Source: Victivallales bacterium
Lineage (GTDB): Bacteria; Verrucomicrobiota; Lentisphaeria; Oligosphaerales; Lenti-02
Direction: 5' to 3'
DNA: 11,031 nucleotides
Assembly: GCA_018648945.1 (NCBI GenBank)
Contig: JABGQJ010000209.1
Location: 1-11,031 of the forward strand
This document shows, piece by piece, positions 1-7,503 of this stretch. Position numbers and translations under genes: made by a program. Every line of letters begins with the position of its first letter. Positions within the stretch are counted from its first letter, which is position 1. The notes beneath the pieces are model-generated. The model saw only the letters and a program-made list of their open reading frames with translations, was not told the DNA's origin and ran no database searches.

Positions 1-3000
1 GTGAGGCATCCCCGTATTCTCCGCTCAGGTCCGTGAACACCTGGTTGTAGGCATCGGCGAAGGTCAGGGAGCAGGAGCGCGGACCGAAGAAGTGGGCGAA
101 GGGATCGGGAGTGCGGTAGGCAGTGAGGGCCAGGACGCCTTCGTCCACGGCCAGCAACTGGACCGTGCCTCGGCTGGGCACATCCCCCGACCGCAAGCGA
201 ATCGTGACCGGGAGCTTGCCATTCGGGCGGGCGGTGGCGGCGACATCGAGAGCGACATCGAGGCGGCGTTTGTCCTGCACGAGGGTGATCCGTCCCAGGC
301 CAAAGAGTCTCCGGGTGGCGTCGTGCCCGTCCTTGAAGCGACAGACGACGGTGGCGGAGACGAAGAGGGAGGCGTAGGGGACGGTCGCGGGGAGGGGGAG
401 GGGCACCACATTGCGGCCCGCTTGCACAGCGATTGGCACCGTACGCAGGGCGGTCTTGCCGGAGAGGCAGAGGAGGGCCTGCCCGGCCACCGGTGAATGG
501 AAACTGACCATCGCTGTTTCGCCTGGGGCATAGGCTGGTTTGTCGGTCTCCAGAAGCAGCGCCGTGGGGCTCGCCGGGCGAGCAAACTCCGCGTCGCCAG
601 CGCTGTACCAGAACCGTGTGGAGGCGCTCACATTGTCTCTGCCGGTGATGGTCAGACGGTAGGATCCCGCTCGTGGGGCAGGCACGGTGAACGTCCCACG
701 CGCACCTGTCGTCGAGTTGGGGACCTCCCCTTTGGCGACGGGAACCCAACGTTCCGCCCATTCGCGCACGAAGCCGTGGGAACGCTCACGGAGCGTATAG
801 ATGTACTCATGGCGGTGGAGTTCGCAGGACACCTTCTCGCCGGGGGCCACTTCCTTGCCAGCAGGTGACACCGCCGCCCAGCTGAAGCGGAGGATATTCC
901 CCTTGGGGGGCTCCTCGCGCTTCCACAGGCGCTTGATCCCGAGGTAGAACGGGTAGACATGGAGCGTGGCGTTCTGGCGCGCACTGACTGTGGCCCCGGA
1001 AGGCGCGATCAGTTCTGCCGTGAGGCCGATGCCCCAGGCTGCGGCGGGGAGCCCCTTGGGCTTGGGGAGGAAAACCAACTGGGCCCGGCCTTTCTCATCG
1101 GTCTTTGCCTTGACCCGGTCGCCTGCTGACCTGAGGGCACCGCGCTGTTCGTCCCCGAAGGTGTAGTCCTCATAACCCTTGGGACGGAATGGCCTCTGGG
1201 TGAACTCCCAGCGGAAGTTGGCCTGGCAGTCGCTGGCGGGTGGCCCGAAGTAGAAGCGTCCGTCCAGGGTTGCGGTGATCTTCTCCTTGGGGATCTCGTA
1301 CTGGGGTTTGTCCAACTCGAAGGTGGTCCGGATCTGGTCGGGCCGGTAGCAGCCGACCGTGAACCGGGTTTCTCCCCAGACGGGGCCATCGCCGGGCATG
1401 GCGACCTGGATGGAGTAGCCACCGGTACGGGCATCGAAGGGAATCTCGAAGCGAGCGGTGGCGAAACCGTCGGCGTTGAGGGTGCGTGGGATGCGCCGCA
1501 GGACGCGGCCAAGTGGATCGCGCACGCGCAGCTCCACGGGTAGATCGGCTGCCGAACGAAGCCGCCCATCGTCACGCACCAAGGCAGCCGCGATGATCCG
1601 CTCGCCGGGACGGCAGATGCCGCGCTCGGTGTAGACAAACGCCTCGTAGGCATGCTTCGGGTACGGTCGTCCCTTGAGCGCAAAGGGCACTTGGTTGTGG
1701 TCCCCACTGCCGTCGAGAAGAAGCATGGAGGCATCATCCCCGAGGCGAGCGGTCACCAGGTACGGCGCTTCTCCCTTCGGCAGCTTGCCGTGGGTGATGA
1801 GGGCGGTGCCATTGCGGCCGGTGCGGGCACTCCCGATGGGCAGGTTCTTGTCGGTGTAGATGTCGATCTGGCAGTTGGCAAGAGGCGTGCCGTCGGCGAG
1901 GGAGAGTGCCCAGACGAGGATGCTGTCCCGGTCCTGCACGACCCCCAACCCGATATCGGTGAGAATGACTCGCCGCCGGTTCCGCTTGTCGTTGTCACCG
2001 GTTTTTCCTTCGATGACGAAGAGCCCGGTGGTCTGTCCTTGGAGCAATTCGTCGAGGGGGACGGTGCGCACCTCTTGTTTGCCGCCTTCCATCTGGGGCT
2101 TGAAGGTGACGGAACGCAGTTGCGTTCCGTAGCTGGCATGGCGCCCGGAGCTGTAGCGGGAGTACCAGTCCCGTGTGAAGTACTCCACATAGTTGCGGGG
2201 ATACACGCGCCAGGCGGTGAAGGTGGCTTCCTCCACACTGGACAGGCGAGCCAGCAACTCGGCTTTGCGCGAACGGGGCAACAGCGGCCCGCTGGACAGG
2301 AACTCCAAACTCGGCGAGAACCGACCGGTGATGACGGTGAAGGTGGTGTCTTCCTCCAGCACGGTGGAGAGAAGGCCCTGGATGCCTTTGCGGAAGGTGA
2401 TGCGGTAGAAGGTCCGTGGTTTGAGGTCCCCGCCGCTCAGAGTGAGACCACGATAGCCGGTGGCGATACTGACGCGGGCGGGCGGCGAGATCTCGATCCG
2501 CTCGCTCAGCCCCTCCTGCTTCAGGCGGGTGGTTGTGCTGAAACGGATGCTGAGCTCGCGAGAATTCCGGCTTGGGCACCAGGCGCGAGTGAAGCGGAGA
2601 TGGGGAACAAGCTTGATCTCTTGCTCAATCTCCTCGAGCGTGCCGATGTCTGCGTCCTTGGCCTTGAGCTTGGCGGCGATCCGGACGGTGGCCTTCTTGA
2701 GCCCGGGCGGGTGGTTGACCATGAGGATGGCTCGGTGGGCGTATTCGGCCTGCACGGTACTGGTCGTGCTGGTGGCAGGCTTGTCCTGCCACATATAGGA
2801 AAGGGTTGTCTTGCTGGCCAGGTTCCTGGGGAAGACCAACCCGTTGAGGGGCAGTACAAGGCGGGTGCTGTTCTCGCTGACTCGCTCGACCTCGATCGGG
2901 CCCGTCAGGCGCAGAGCTGGGGAGACGAAGGGCCGCGCCCGCGCATCGACGACTAGCCCGCGGGCGTCCTGCAGGCCGTCCCGAGCGCGGGTCTGGTAGG

Positions 3001-3355
3001 TCTTCCCAGGGGTCAGCACCGAGTCGTCGAGGGAGACTGCAAGCAGGCGGGGACTCTGCCAGGTGTAGGTCGACTTGCCTGCCACTGGCGGGGTGAACAG
3101 AACGGGAGGGTTGCTCGGGTCGACCTTGCCCGTGGGCATGTCGGTGGTGAACTGCACGTCCACCGTCGGCGATTCCGTCTTCTCCTCCCGCAACGTCACC
3201 TTGGCCACGCTGGGCAGGATAGCCGCCCTTCGGGCCCGCAGCCAGAGTGCGGTCAGTCCCACATTAAACAAGACGGAAACGGCGAGCACGAGGGACAGAC
3301 GGCGCAGGTTGGACACGAAACGGGCTCCATACTGGCGGGCAGGTGAATCGAGCAT
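1..3355 (-). CDS. Bacterial alpha-2-macroglobulin family protein (3' end beyond window)
   Basis: This frame is open without a stop for 1118 codons from ATG at 3355 to the left edge, so the C-terminus is missing. Residues about 20-39 form one hydrophobic segment (LSLVLAVSVLFNVGLTALWL) followed by RARR. This looks like a signal anchor, and no lipobox cysteine is present. Next come several beta-sandwich macroglobulin-like domains. A PF01835 (MG2)-like domain lies near residues 575-670, with YTERGICRPGERI and RVRDPLGRVLRRIPR. The bacterial A2M hallmark LAVDEGVLALT, followed by RTPDPFAHFFGPR, lies near residues 1065-1095. Related proteins such as E. coli YfhM (about 1650 residues) are thought to trap foreign proteases in the cell envelope, often together with a class A penicillin-binding protein. 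The thioester region would lie outside the window, so its presence is unknown. No strong Shine-Dalgarno precedes the ATG, and the start was chosen because it places the hydrophobic segment correctly. Family assignment is firm; the function is inferred. Confidence 0.9.
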   Translation of the reverse strand, partial: MLDSPARQYGARFVSNLRRLSLVLAVSVLFNVGLTALWLRARRAAILPSVAKVTLREEKTESPTVDVQFTTDMPTGKVDPSNPPVLFTPPVAGKSTYTWQSPRLLAVSLDDSVLTPGKTYQTRARDGLQDARGLVVDARARPFVSPALRLTGPIEVERVSENSTRLVLPLNGLVFPRNLASKTTLSYMWQDKPATSTTSTVQAEYAHRAILMVNHPPGLKKATVRIAAKLKAKDADIGTLEEIEQEIKLVPHLRFTRAWCPSRNSRELSIRFSTTTRLKQEGLSERIEISPPARVSIATGYRGLTLSGGDLKPRTFYRITFRKGIQGLLSTVLEEDTTFTVITGRFSPSLEFLSSGPLLPRSRKAELLARLSSVEEATFTAWRVYPRNYVEYFTRDWYSRYSSGRHASYGTQLRSVTFKPQMEGGKQEVRTVPLDELLQGQTTGLFVIEGKTGDNDKRNRRRVILTDIGLGVVQDRDSILVWALSLADGTPLANCQIDIYTDKNLPIGSARTGRNGTALITHGKLPKGEAPYLVTARLGDDASMLLLDGSGDHNQVPFALKGRPYPKHAYEAFVYTERGICRPGERIIAAALVRDDGRLRSAADLPVELRVRDPLGRVLRRIPRTLNADGFATARFEIPFDARTGGYSIQVAMPGDGPVWGETRFTVGCYRPDQIRTTFELDKPQYEIPKEKITATLDGRFYFGPPASDCQANFRWEFTQRPFRPKGYEDYTFGDEQRGALRSAGDRVKAKTDEKGRAQLVFLPKPKGLPAAAWGIGLTAELIAPSGATVSARQNATLHVYPFYLGIKRLWKREEPPKGNILRFSWAAVSPAGKEVAPGEKVSCELHRHEYIYTLRERSHGFVREWAERWVPVAKGEVPNSTTGARGTFTVPAPRAGSYRLTITGRDNVSASTRFWYSAGDAEFARPASPTALLLETDKPAYAPGETAMVSFHSPVAGQALLCLSGKTALRTVPIAVQAGRNVVPLPLPATVPYASLFVSATVVCRFKDGHDATRRLFGLGRITLVQDKRRLDVALDVAATARPNGKLPVTIRLRSGDVPSRGTVQLLAVDEGVLALTAYRTPDPFAHFFGPRSCSLTFADAYNQVFTDLSGEYGDAS

Positions 3356-3475
3356 GCGGCGAGGGAACAAGGGCCTCCATAGGCGGCAACGGGCGTCGCC
3401 TTCGCGCTATTGGGGAGGGGGGGATGGTTTTGCCTCCCTTCTCTCGCAACGGCTTCCGGGCACGGGTGGTATGGC

Positions 3476-3495
3476 CGTCTTCGCAACGCAAGACG
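3476..3495 (-). other. Small hairpin downstream of the helicase gene
   Basis: An inverted repeat of CGTCTT and AAGACG (6 bp) encloses an 8-nt loop. It lies eight bases beyond the terminator-like hairpin at 3504-3524. No U-run follows on either strand. It could assist termination or protect the 3' end of the mRNA, or it could be chance in GC-rich sequence. Confidence 0.3.
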
Positions 3496-3503
3496 ACCCC
3501 CCT

Positions 3504-3524
3504 CCGCAGGTCCAGAGCCTGCGG
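3504..3524 (-). terminator. Candidate terminator hairpin after the helicase gene
   Basis: The inverted repeat CCGCAGG / CCTGCGG forms a 7-bp stem with a 7-nt loop. In the direction of the helicase mRNA it begins two bases after the TAG stop codon at 3529-3527. There is no U-tract after the stem, so it is not a classic intrinsic terminator. The position directly after a stop codon and before a 150-nt gap supports a role in transcript end formation or stability. Confidence 0.4.
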
Positions 3525-3526
3525 CC

Positions 3527-6367
3527 CTACGGTGAATCCGGGTCCTTCTTGCGGGCGCGTTTGAGCTTGCGGGCGCGGGCCGCAAGGGAATCCCCCATCG
3601 AGATGGGAATCTGGCTGGCGGGCGGCTCCGGCGGGGCGGGCGGCTCTGGGGGATCCACGGGGCGACCGGGGAAGGCGGTGGGGCGAAGGTTGCTGCCCCG
3701 GCGGGACATGCCCTGGGGCGCGACGCTGGGATCGGGGCGGCCGGTAAGGCGGGCCGAGTCACCTGGGGAGGCATGGGGGGAGAGCCCGTCGAGCCCAAGT
3801 TTCTTGGCCAGGCGCTTGCGCAGATCGCGGTCGAAGCCTTGGCGGCGTTCGGCTCGTCGGGACACGTCGGGCGTGGCCAGTTCCGTTTCCGTTTCGCGGT
3901 CGGGGTACTCGGTGCGGACCTCGGGGGTAGGGCGGATGGGGTGGAAGACTTTGGGGTCGCGTTCCTTTTCAAGGCGGCGGCGCAGGTCGCGCTCGAGGCG
4001 CGCTTCGCGCCCACCATCGGATTCAGTCAAGGCACCCAGGTCTTCGTGGACCAGGCTTTGCTGGTCGGCAAGCATGCCTTCGAGGATGATGATGGCCCCC
4101 CGCTTGCTGGGAATGGAAGCCTCGCCGCGCTCCACGTTCCAGGTGGTGAACTGGCGCAGGGGCTTGCCTACGCAACAGGGACAGCCCTCTGCACAGGAGC
4201 AGTCGTGGATCATTTCCAGAACAGCGGGGAGGATTTCGTGCATCCGCTCGTAGGCCTTGCTGGTGAAGCCGAGGCCGTGGGGGTAGCGCTCGTAGATGAA
4301 GATCGCGTTCCAGGGGGAGTTGACGCTGCCGATGGTGTGGGAGAAGTCGAGGGTGTCGCAGGTCATGAACAGCGGCAGCATCATGCGGGTGGCGTAGCCG
4401 ATGCCGCGCAGGCCGCTGTGGACATCGAGTCCGGCGGCACGGACTTGCTCCATCAGGTACTCGGGAGGCACGATCCAGAAGGCCTGCGTTTCCAGCACGA
4501 GGGTGGGTAATTCCAGCTCGTGAACCGAAATGGCGTCCAGCGAGTAGAAGTGAATCTTCTCGTAAGCGTAGGTGTTGAAGTAGGAGGTGACTTCGCCCCA
4601 GTAGACCTTGCCGGTGCCGAACTCCTTCTCGCGCAATTGCTCGTCCACATGGTGGATGTCGGTGCCGCCCAGTGGTTGGGTGTAGTAGTCCACATCCACC
4701 TTCTGGACCCGTGCGAGCTTGCGTTCCAGGTCCAACTCGAGGACGCGGTAGGTGTCGCCCCGGTGCATGTAGATGGCCTCGGGATGGAGAATGGGCTCGG
4801 CATCGTACTCGTTGACCTCCCCAAGGACATTGCCGGAACCCACATCCTCGATCAGCACATTGGCCATGGCATAGTCGCGCAACGGGACTTCATGGTGGGG
4901 GATCTCCGAGGCGGCGTAGTACCAGCGGCTGTCGATCTGCTTCACTTTCCGGTTGTCGGAGAGGACATGGAGAACCATGCCGGCATGGGGGCTGAAGCGG
5001 GGCAGTTCGCGCTGGGCCAACGGGATTTCATGGGTCGCGCAGCGGAGGTGCCCGGTGGCCACAAAGGGATTCTCTGGATCGATCACCGCGTGTTCGACGC
5101 AGCGCCCGAAGATATAGTCCGGCTCGGTCATGATGTACTGGTTGATGCTGGTATCGAGCCCGACCAGGAAGACGACGCTGTCCGCCTCCTTGCGCCCGGC
5201 CCGGCCCGATTGCTGGAAGAAGCTGGCCCGCGTGCCGGGATAGCCGACAATGATCGCCGCTTCCAGCCCGCCCACGTCGATGCCCAGCTCCAGTGCCGGG
5301 GTGGTGCTGACGCCGAGAAGTTCCCCGTTGAAGAGGCGTCGCTCGATCTCGCGCCGCTCCGCAGGGAGGTACCCGCCGCGATAGGGGGTGACCTTGGCGG
5401 CCTTGCCGGGGGCGATCTCCCGCAAGCGTTCGGTGACGTAGCGGTGGATCATCTCGGCGGTCATTTTGGCCTTGGAGAAGGTGATGGTGGGGACGCCTTG
5501 AGCCACGAGCTGGGCCATCAGTTCGTGGGCTTCCACATTGGCGCTGCGGCGGCCTCGGTACTCCCGCTGACGGATACGGGGCGGGTTCCAGAAGACGGTG
5601 ACCCGGCGACCGCGCGGGCTGCCATCCTGGTCCACCAGCGCAAAGTCGCGTCCGGTGAGCCGGTCAGCCAGTTCCTTGGGATTGGCGATGGTGGCCGAGC
5701 ACGCGGTCATGCTGGGACAGCTGTGGTAGTGCTTGCACAGCCGGGAGAAACGGGTCATGACATGGGCCATGTTCGAGCCGAAGATGCCGGAGTAGACGTG
5801 GAGTTCGTCGATCACCAGATGCCGCAGGTTGCCGAGGAAGCCGGCCCAGCGCCCGTGCTGGGGCATCAGGGCGGCGTGGAGCATATCGGGATTGGTGAAG
5901 ATGATGTTGCCCCGGTCCCGCAGGCGGCGACGCATATCGGAGGGCGTATCTCCATCGAGGACGCCAGCCAACAGGCGTTCCATCCCTGCCAGTTCGAGCA
6001 GACGCTGACAATTGCGGAACTGGTCCTGGGTAAGGGCCTTGGTGGGGAAGAGGAGCAGTGCGCGGGCATTGGGATTGTCGTGCAGCGTCTGGAGGATGGG
6101 GAGCAGGTAGCAGAGGCTCTTGCCCGAGGCAGTGCCGGTGGCGACGAGCACGTCCTGCCCGGCCAGACCAAGAGTCAGAGCCTGGTGCTGGTGGCTGTAG
6201 AGTTGCTCGACGCCCGCCTTGCCGAGGAGGTCACGCAGCCAAGGGGAGGGGAGCTCGGTCAGTTCGACAAAGGCACCCTCGCGTGCGGGCTCGTCGTGGA
6301 TATGCACGATCTGCCCGGCGTAGTCGGGAGCGCTGCGGAGCTCATCTAGGAACCGGTCGACATTCAT
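3527..6367 (-). CDS. MrfA/Hrq1-type DEAD/DEAH-box helicase with DUF1998-like cysteine cluster
   Basis: A 946-residue superfamily 2 DNA helicase. Visible motifs in order: YSHQHQAL near residue 57; Walker A ATGTASGKS (76-84, K83); LLLFPTKALTQDQ (104-116); TNPDMLHAAL (158-167); DELH (187-190); SAT (224-226); TFSKAKMTAEMI (296-307); STTPALELGIDVG (354-366); and QQSGRAGR (385-392). The C-terminal half carries MIHDCSCAEGCPCCVG (cysteines 723, 725, 729, 731, 732), the position where MrfA-like proteins bind zinc. Bacillus subtilis MrfA (about 750 residues) and yeast Hrq1 unwind DNA 3' to 5' and help remove cross-links. Residues 781-946 are an extra tail: two similar charged blocks (LERDLRRRLEKERD 791-804; FDRDLRKRLAKKLG 845-858), then a proline-rich stretch and a basic end. 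The ATG overlaps the TGA of the nuclease gene and has only a weak ribosome site, so translation is probably coupled. Family is firm; the repair role is inferred. Confidence 0.93.
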   Translation of the reverse strand: MNVDRFLDELRSAPDYAGQIVHIHDEPAREGAFVELTELPSPWLRDLLGKAGVEQLYSHQHQALTLGLAGQDVLVATGTASGKSLCYLLPILQTLHDNPNARALLLFPTKALTQDQFRNCQRLLELAGMERLLAGVLDGDTPSDMRRRLRDRGNIIFTNPDMLHAALMPQHGRWAGFLGNLRHLVIDELHVYSGIFGSNMAHVMTRFSRLCKHYHSCPSMTACSATIANPKELADRLTGRDFALVDQDGSPRGRRVTVFWNPPRIRQREYRGRRSANVEAHELMAQLVAQGVPTITFSKAKMTAEMIHRYVTERLREIAPGKAAKVTPYRGGYLPAERREIERRLFNGELLGVSTTPALELGIDVGGLEAAIIVGYPGTRASFFQQSGRAGRKEADSVVFLVGLDTSINQYIMTEPDYIFGRCVEHAVIDPENPFVATGHLRCATHEIPLAQRELPRFSPHAGMVLHVLSDNRKVKQIDSRWYYAASEIPHHEVPLRDYAMANVLIEDVGSGNVLGEVNEYDAEPILHPEAIYMHRGDTYRVLELDLERKLARVQKVDVDYYTQPLGGTDIHHVDEQLREKEFGTGKVYWGEVTSYFNTYAYEKIHFYSLDAISVHELELPTLVLETQAFWIVPPEYLMEQVRAAGLDVHSGLRGIGYATRMMLPLFMTCDTLDFSHTIGSVNSPWNAIFIYERYPHGLGFTSKAYERMHEILPAVLEMIHDCSCAEGCPCCVGKPLRQFTTWNVERGEASIPSKRGAIIILEGMLADQQSLVHEDLGALTESDGGREARLERDLRRRLEKERDPKVFHPIRPTPEVRTEYPDRETETELATPDVSRRAERRQGFDRDLRKRLAKKLGLDGLSPHASPGDSARLTGRPDPSVAPQGMSRRGSNLRPTAFPGRPVDPPEPPAPPEPPASQIPISMGDSLAARARKLKRARKKDPDSP
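3617..3646. repeat. Short 12-bp direct repeat coding for a proline-rich linker
   Basis: GGCGGGCGGCTC occurs perfectly at 3617-3628 and again at 3635-3646, with an 18-bp (six-codon) period. It encodes the repeated PPEPPA unit in the helicase C-terminal tail (residues 906-917). It most likely arose by slippage in a disordered linker. Confidence 0.6.
6364..6367 (-). other. ATGA stop-start overlap coupling nuclease and helicase
   Basis: On the minus strand the four bases ATGA hold both the helicase ATG (6367-6365) and the TGA stop of the upstream nuclease gene (6366-6364). Such overlaps usually mean that the second gene is translated by ribosomes that have just ended the first. This would give a fixed ratio of the two proteins. 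The sequence before the helicase ATG is a poor Shine-Dalgarno match, in line with coupling. Confidence 0.85.
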
Positions 6368-7425
6368 GGGGCGTTGCGCTCGGCGAAGGCGCGGATGGCC
6401 TTCCCGCGGTTGACGTGGGCGACGTGGATGGCGCGGTTGCGGGGGCGGTATGTGGTCTCGTCGAGGCTGGCCAGCATGCCGGCCAGGGCAAAGCCTGCCC
6501 GGAGGTGTTCCGTGACGAGGGGCGATTCCTCGGCATGGTCCAGGTAGCGTTGGAGCTGCTGTTCGTGCTCGCGCGAGAGCCGCCCGCGTTTGAGCTCGAC
6601 GAGGACGATTTCCCGGTTCTCCTCATCCAGAAAGACGAGGTCTACAATGTGCCGCTCACGCTCGTCCGAGAAGATGTAGTGTTGGCGGGCCAGGAGTTGG
6701 ACGGGATGATGGAAGAGCGGGCGGGGAGAGTGCTCGATGGCGTCCTCCATCTCCTGCTCGCTGTCGATCGCTTCGTAGGACGAATGGCAGACCGAGCGGA
6801 TCCCGCGAGCGGTCTTGGCCCCGATGCCCTTGACTGCTCGCAGTTCGTCTTCGCTGGCTTCCATGACGGCGCGGACGCTGCCGAAGTGGCGGAGCAGGGC
6901 TTTGCCAAGGACGCGGCCCGAACCGGGGAGCATCTCAATGACCCGGCGCTGCAGGTCCGGCAGGTCATCGGCCTTGCGTTTGGGGACCATGGAGATCTCG
7001 GGAATCCCGGTTTGCTCCTGTTTGGCCAGCATGCCCAGAATCTCCGCAGTCTCCTCAAGACCTGCGGAGTGGAGGACGTTGAGCCCATACTCGATCACCA
7101 TGGAGGTCAGCGCCCCGCGGATGGCCTGCGGGGAGAAGCCTGCGTAGTAGTTGTACACCTCACCCTCGATGATCAGGATGGGCAACTCCCAGTGCTCGTG
7201 CAGGAAGACGGCACTCGTGAACAGCGTCTTGTCCATGATGCCGCGCAGGAAGGTGGAGGAGGTCCGCCGCTCCGCCACCAGGCGGTCGCTGACGATGTAG
7301 CGGTCCACGTTGCCCTCGTCCTCGACGACCGGCACGATCTCCATGCCGTGCTGGGCGAGGTACTGGGCCAGTTTGCCATCGGGCTTGGTGGCCGACAGAA
7401 TCAGCGAGGCGACGTTGGTATCCAT
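6364..7425 (-). CDS. Hef/XPF-like ERCC4 domain + HhH2 + NucS-like PD-(D/E)XK nuclease fusion
   Basis: A 353-residue protein with three parts. Residues about 8-137 match the ERCC4 domain of archaeal Hef/XPF: YIVSDRLVAERRTSSTF (43-59), LPILIIEGEVYN (81-92), SPQAIRGAL (98-106), GLEETAEILGMLAKQEQ (122-138). Residues about 160-212 are a tandem helix-hairpin-helix, with LPGSGRVLGKAL (166-177) and VKGIGAKTARGI (198-209), that binds branched or single-stranded DNA in XPF relatives. Residues about 225-300 resemble the nuclease domain of NucS/EndoMS: MEDAIE (226-231), then VDLVF with D262, VELKRG with E277 and K279, and QLQRY (290-294). The last 50 residues are unassigned. In the ERCC4 part the usual catalytic set is degraded: IVDSRE is ILSATK, GDY is DRY, ERK is ERR, and the D after ERK is T. 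The C-terminal domain is therefore the likely active nuclease. A GGGAG 7 nt upstream supports the start. Domains are clear; the substrate is unknown. Confidence 0.88.
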   Translation of the reverse strand: MDTNVASLILSATKPDGKLAQYLAQHGMEIVPVVEDEGNVDRYIVSDRLVAERRTSSTFLRGIMDKTLFTSAVFLHEHWELPILIIEGEVYNYYAGFSPQAIRGALTSMVIEYGLNVLHSAGLEETAEILGMLAKQEQTGIPEISMVPKRKADDLPDLQRRVIEMLPGSGRVLGKALLRHFGSVRAVMEASEDELRAVKGIGAKTARGIRSVCHSSYEAIDSEQEMEDAIEHSPRPLFHHPVQLLARQHYIFSDERERHIVDLVFLDEENREIVLVELKRGRLSREHEQQLQRYLDHAEESPLVTEHLRAGFALAGMLASLDETTYRPRNRAIHVAHVNRGKAIRAFAERNAP

Positions 7426-7432
7426 GCGCGGT

Positions 7433-7437
7433 CTCCC
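7433..7437 (-). promoter_or_regulatory. Ribosome binding site of the nuclease gene
   Basis: GGGAG on the minus strand lies 7 nt before the ATG at 7425. It is the clearest Shine-Dalgarno sequence of the genes in this window and fixes the start of the nuclease. It lies in the 78-nt gap after the oxidoreductase stop codon. I see no convincing promoter or terminator in that gap, so the nuclease and helicase could be read through from upstream. Confidence 0.6.
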
Positions 7438-7503
7438 GGAGAGCAGGTGTATCCCCGCTGTATGGGAAGGTAGACCTTGGCGCGCTTGGTTGCCAGCGGG
7501 CTG

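Larger units (their letters stand above)
3356..3526. other. Intergenic gap between helicase and alpha-2-macroglobulin genes
   Basis: These 171 nt hold no convincing gene. Two hairpins lie next to the helicase stop codon. I looked for a promoter driving the left-hand gene on the minus strand and found no pair of -35 and -10 boxes that I would defend. A GGAGG occurs 18 nt before the ATG at 3355, too far to be a normal ribosome binding site. The gap and the hairpins suggest that the alpha-2-macroglobulin gene is transcribed separately from the helicase-nuclease pair. Confidence 0.5.

Noticed and set aside
1652..2956. Plus-strand open frame of 434 codons
   Set aside because: Antisense to the alpha-2-macroglobulin, whose own frame is unbroken through the region.
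3264..3491. Small minus-strand frame starting in the gap before the alpha-2-macroglobulin
   Set aside because: It overlaps the real N-terminus in another frame and has low-complexity P, R and S content, with no ribosome site at a useful distance.
4520..6349. Plus-strand open frame of 609 codons
   Set aside because: It lies wholly antisense to the helicase, whose motifs are complete. The translation is rich in G, A, V, D and H as expected for a GC-rich shadow frame, with no recognisable domain.
7431..7442. Near-palindrome TCTCC-C-GGAGA next to the nuclease start
   Set aside because: The one-base centre cannot form a hairpin, and the sequence is explained by the ribosome binding site. I see no reason to call an operator.
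6058..7473. Plus-strand open frame of 471 codons spanning the nuclease and the helicase start
   Set aside because: It runs antisense across two real genes and shows no domain. Overlap with the coupled start-stop makes it implausible.
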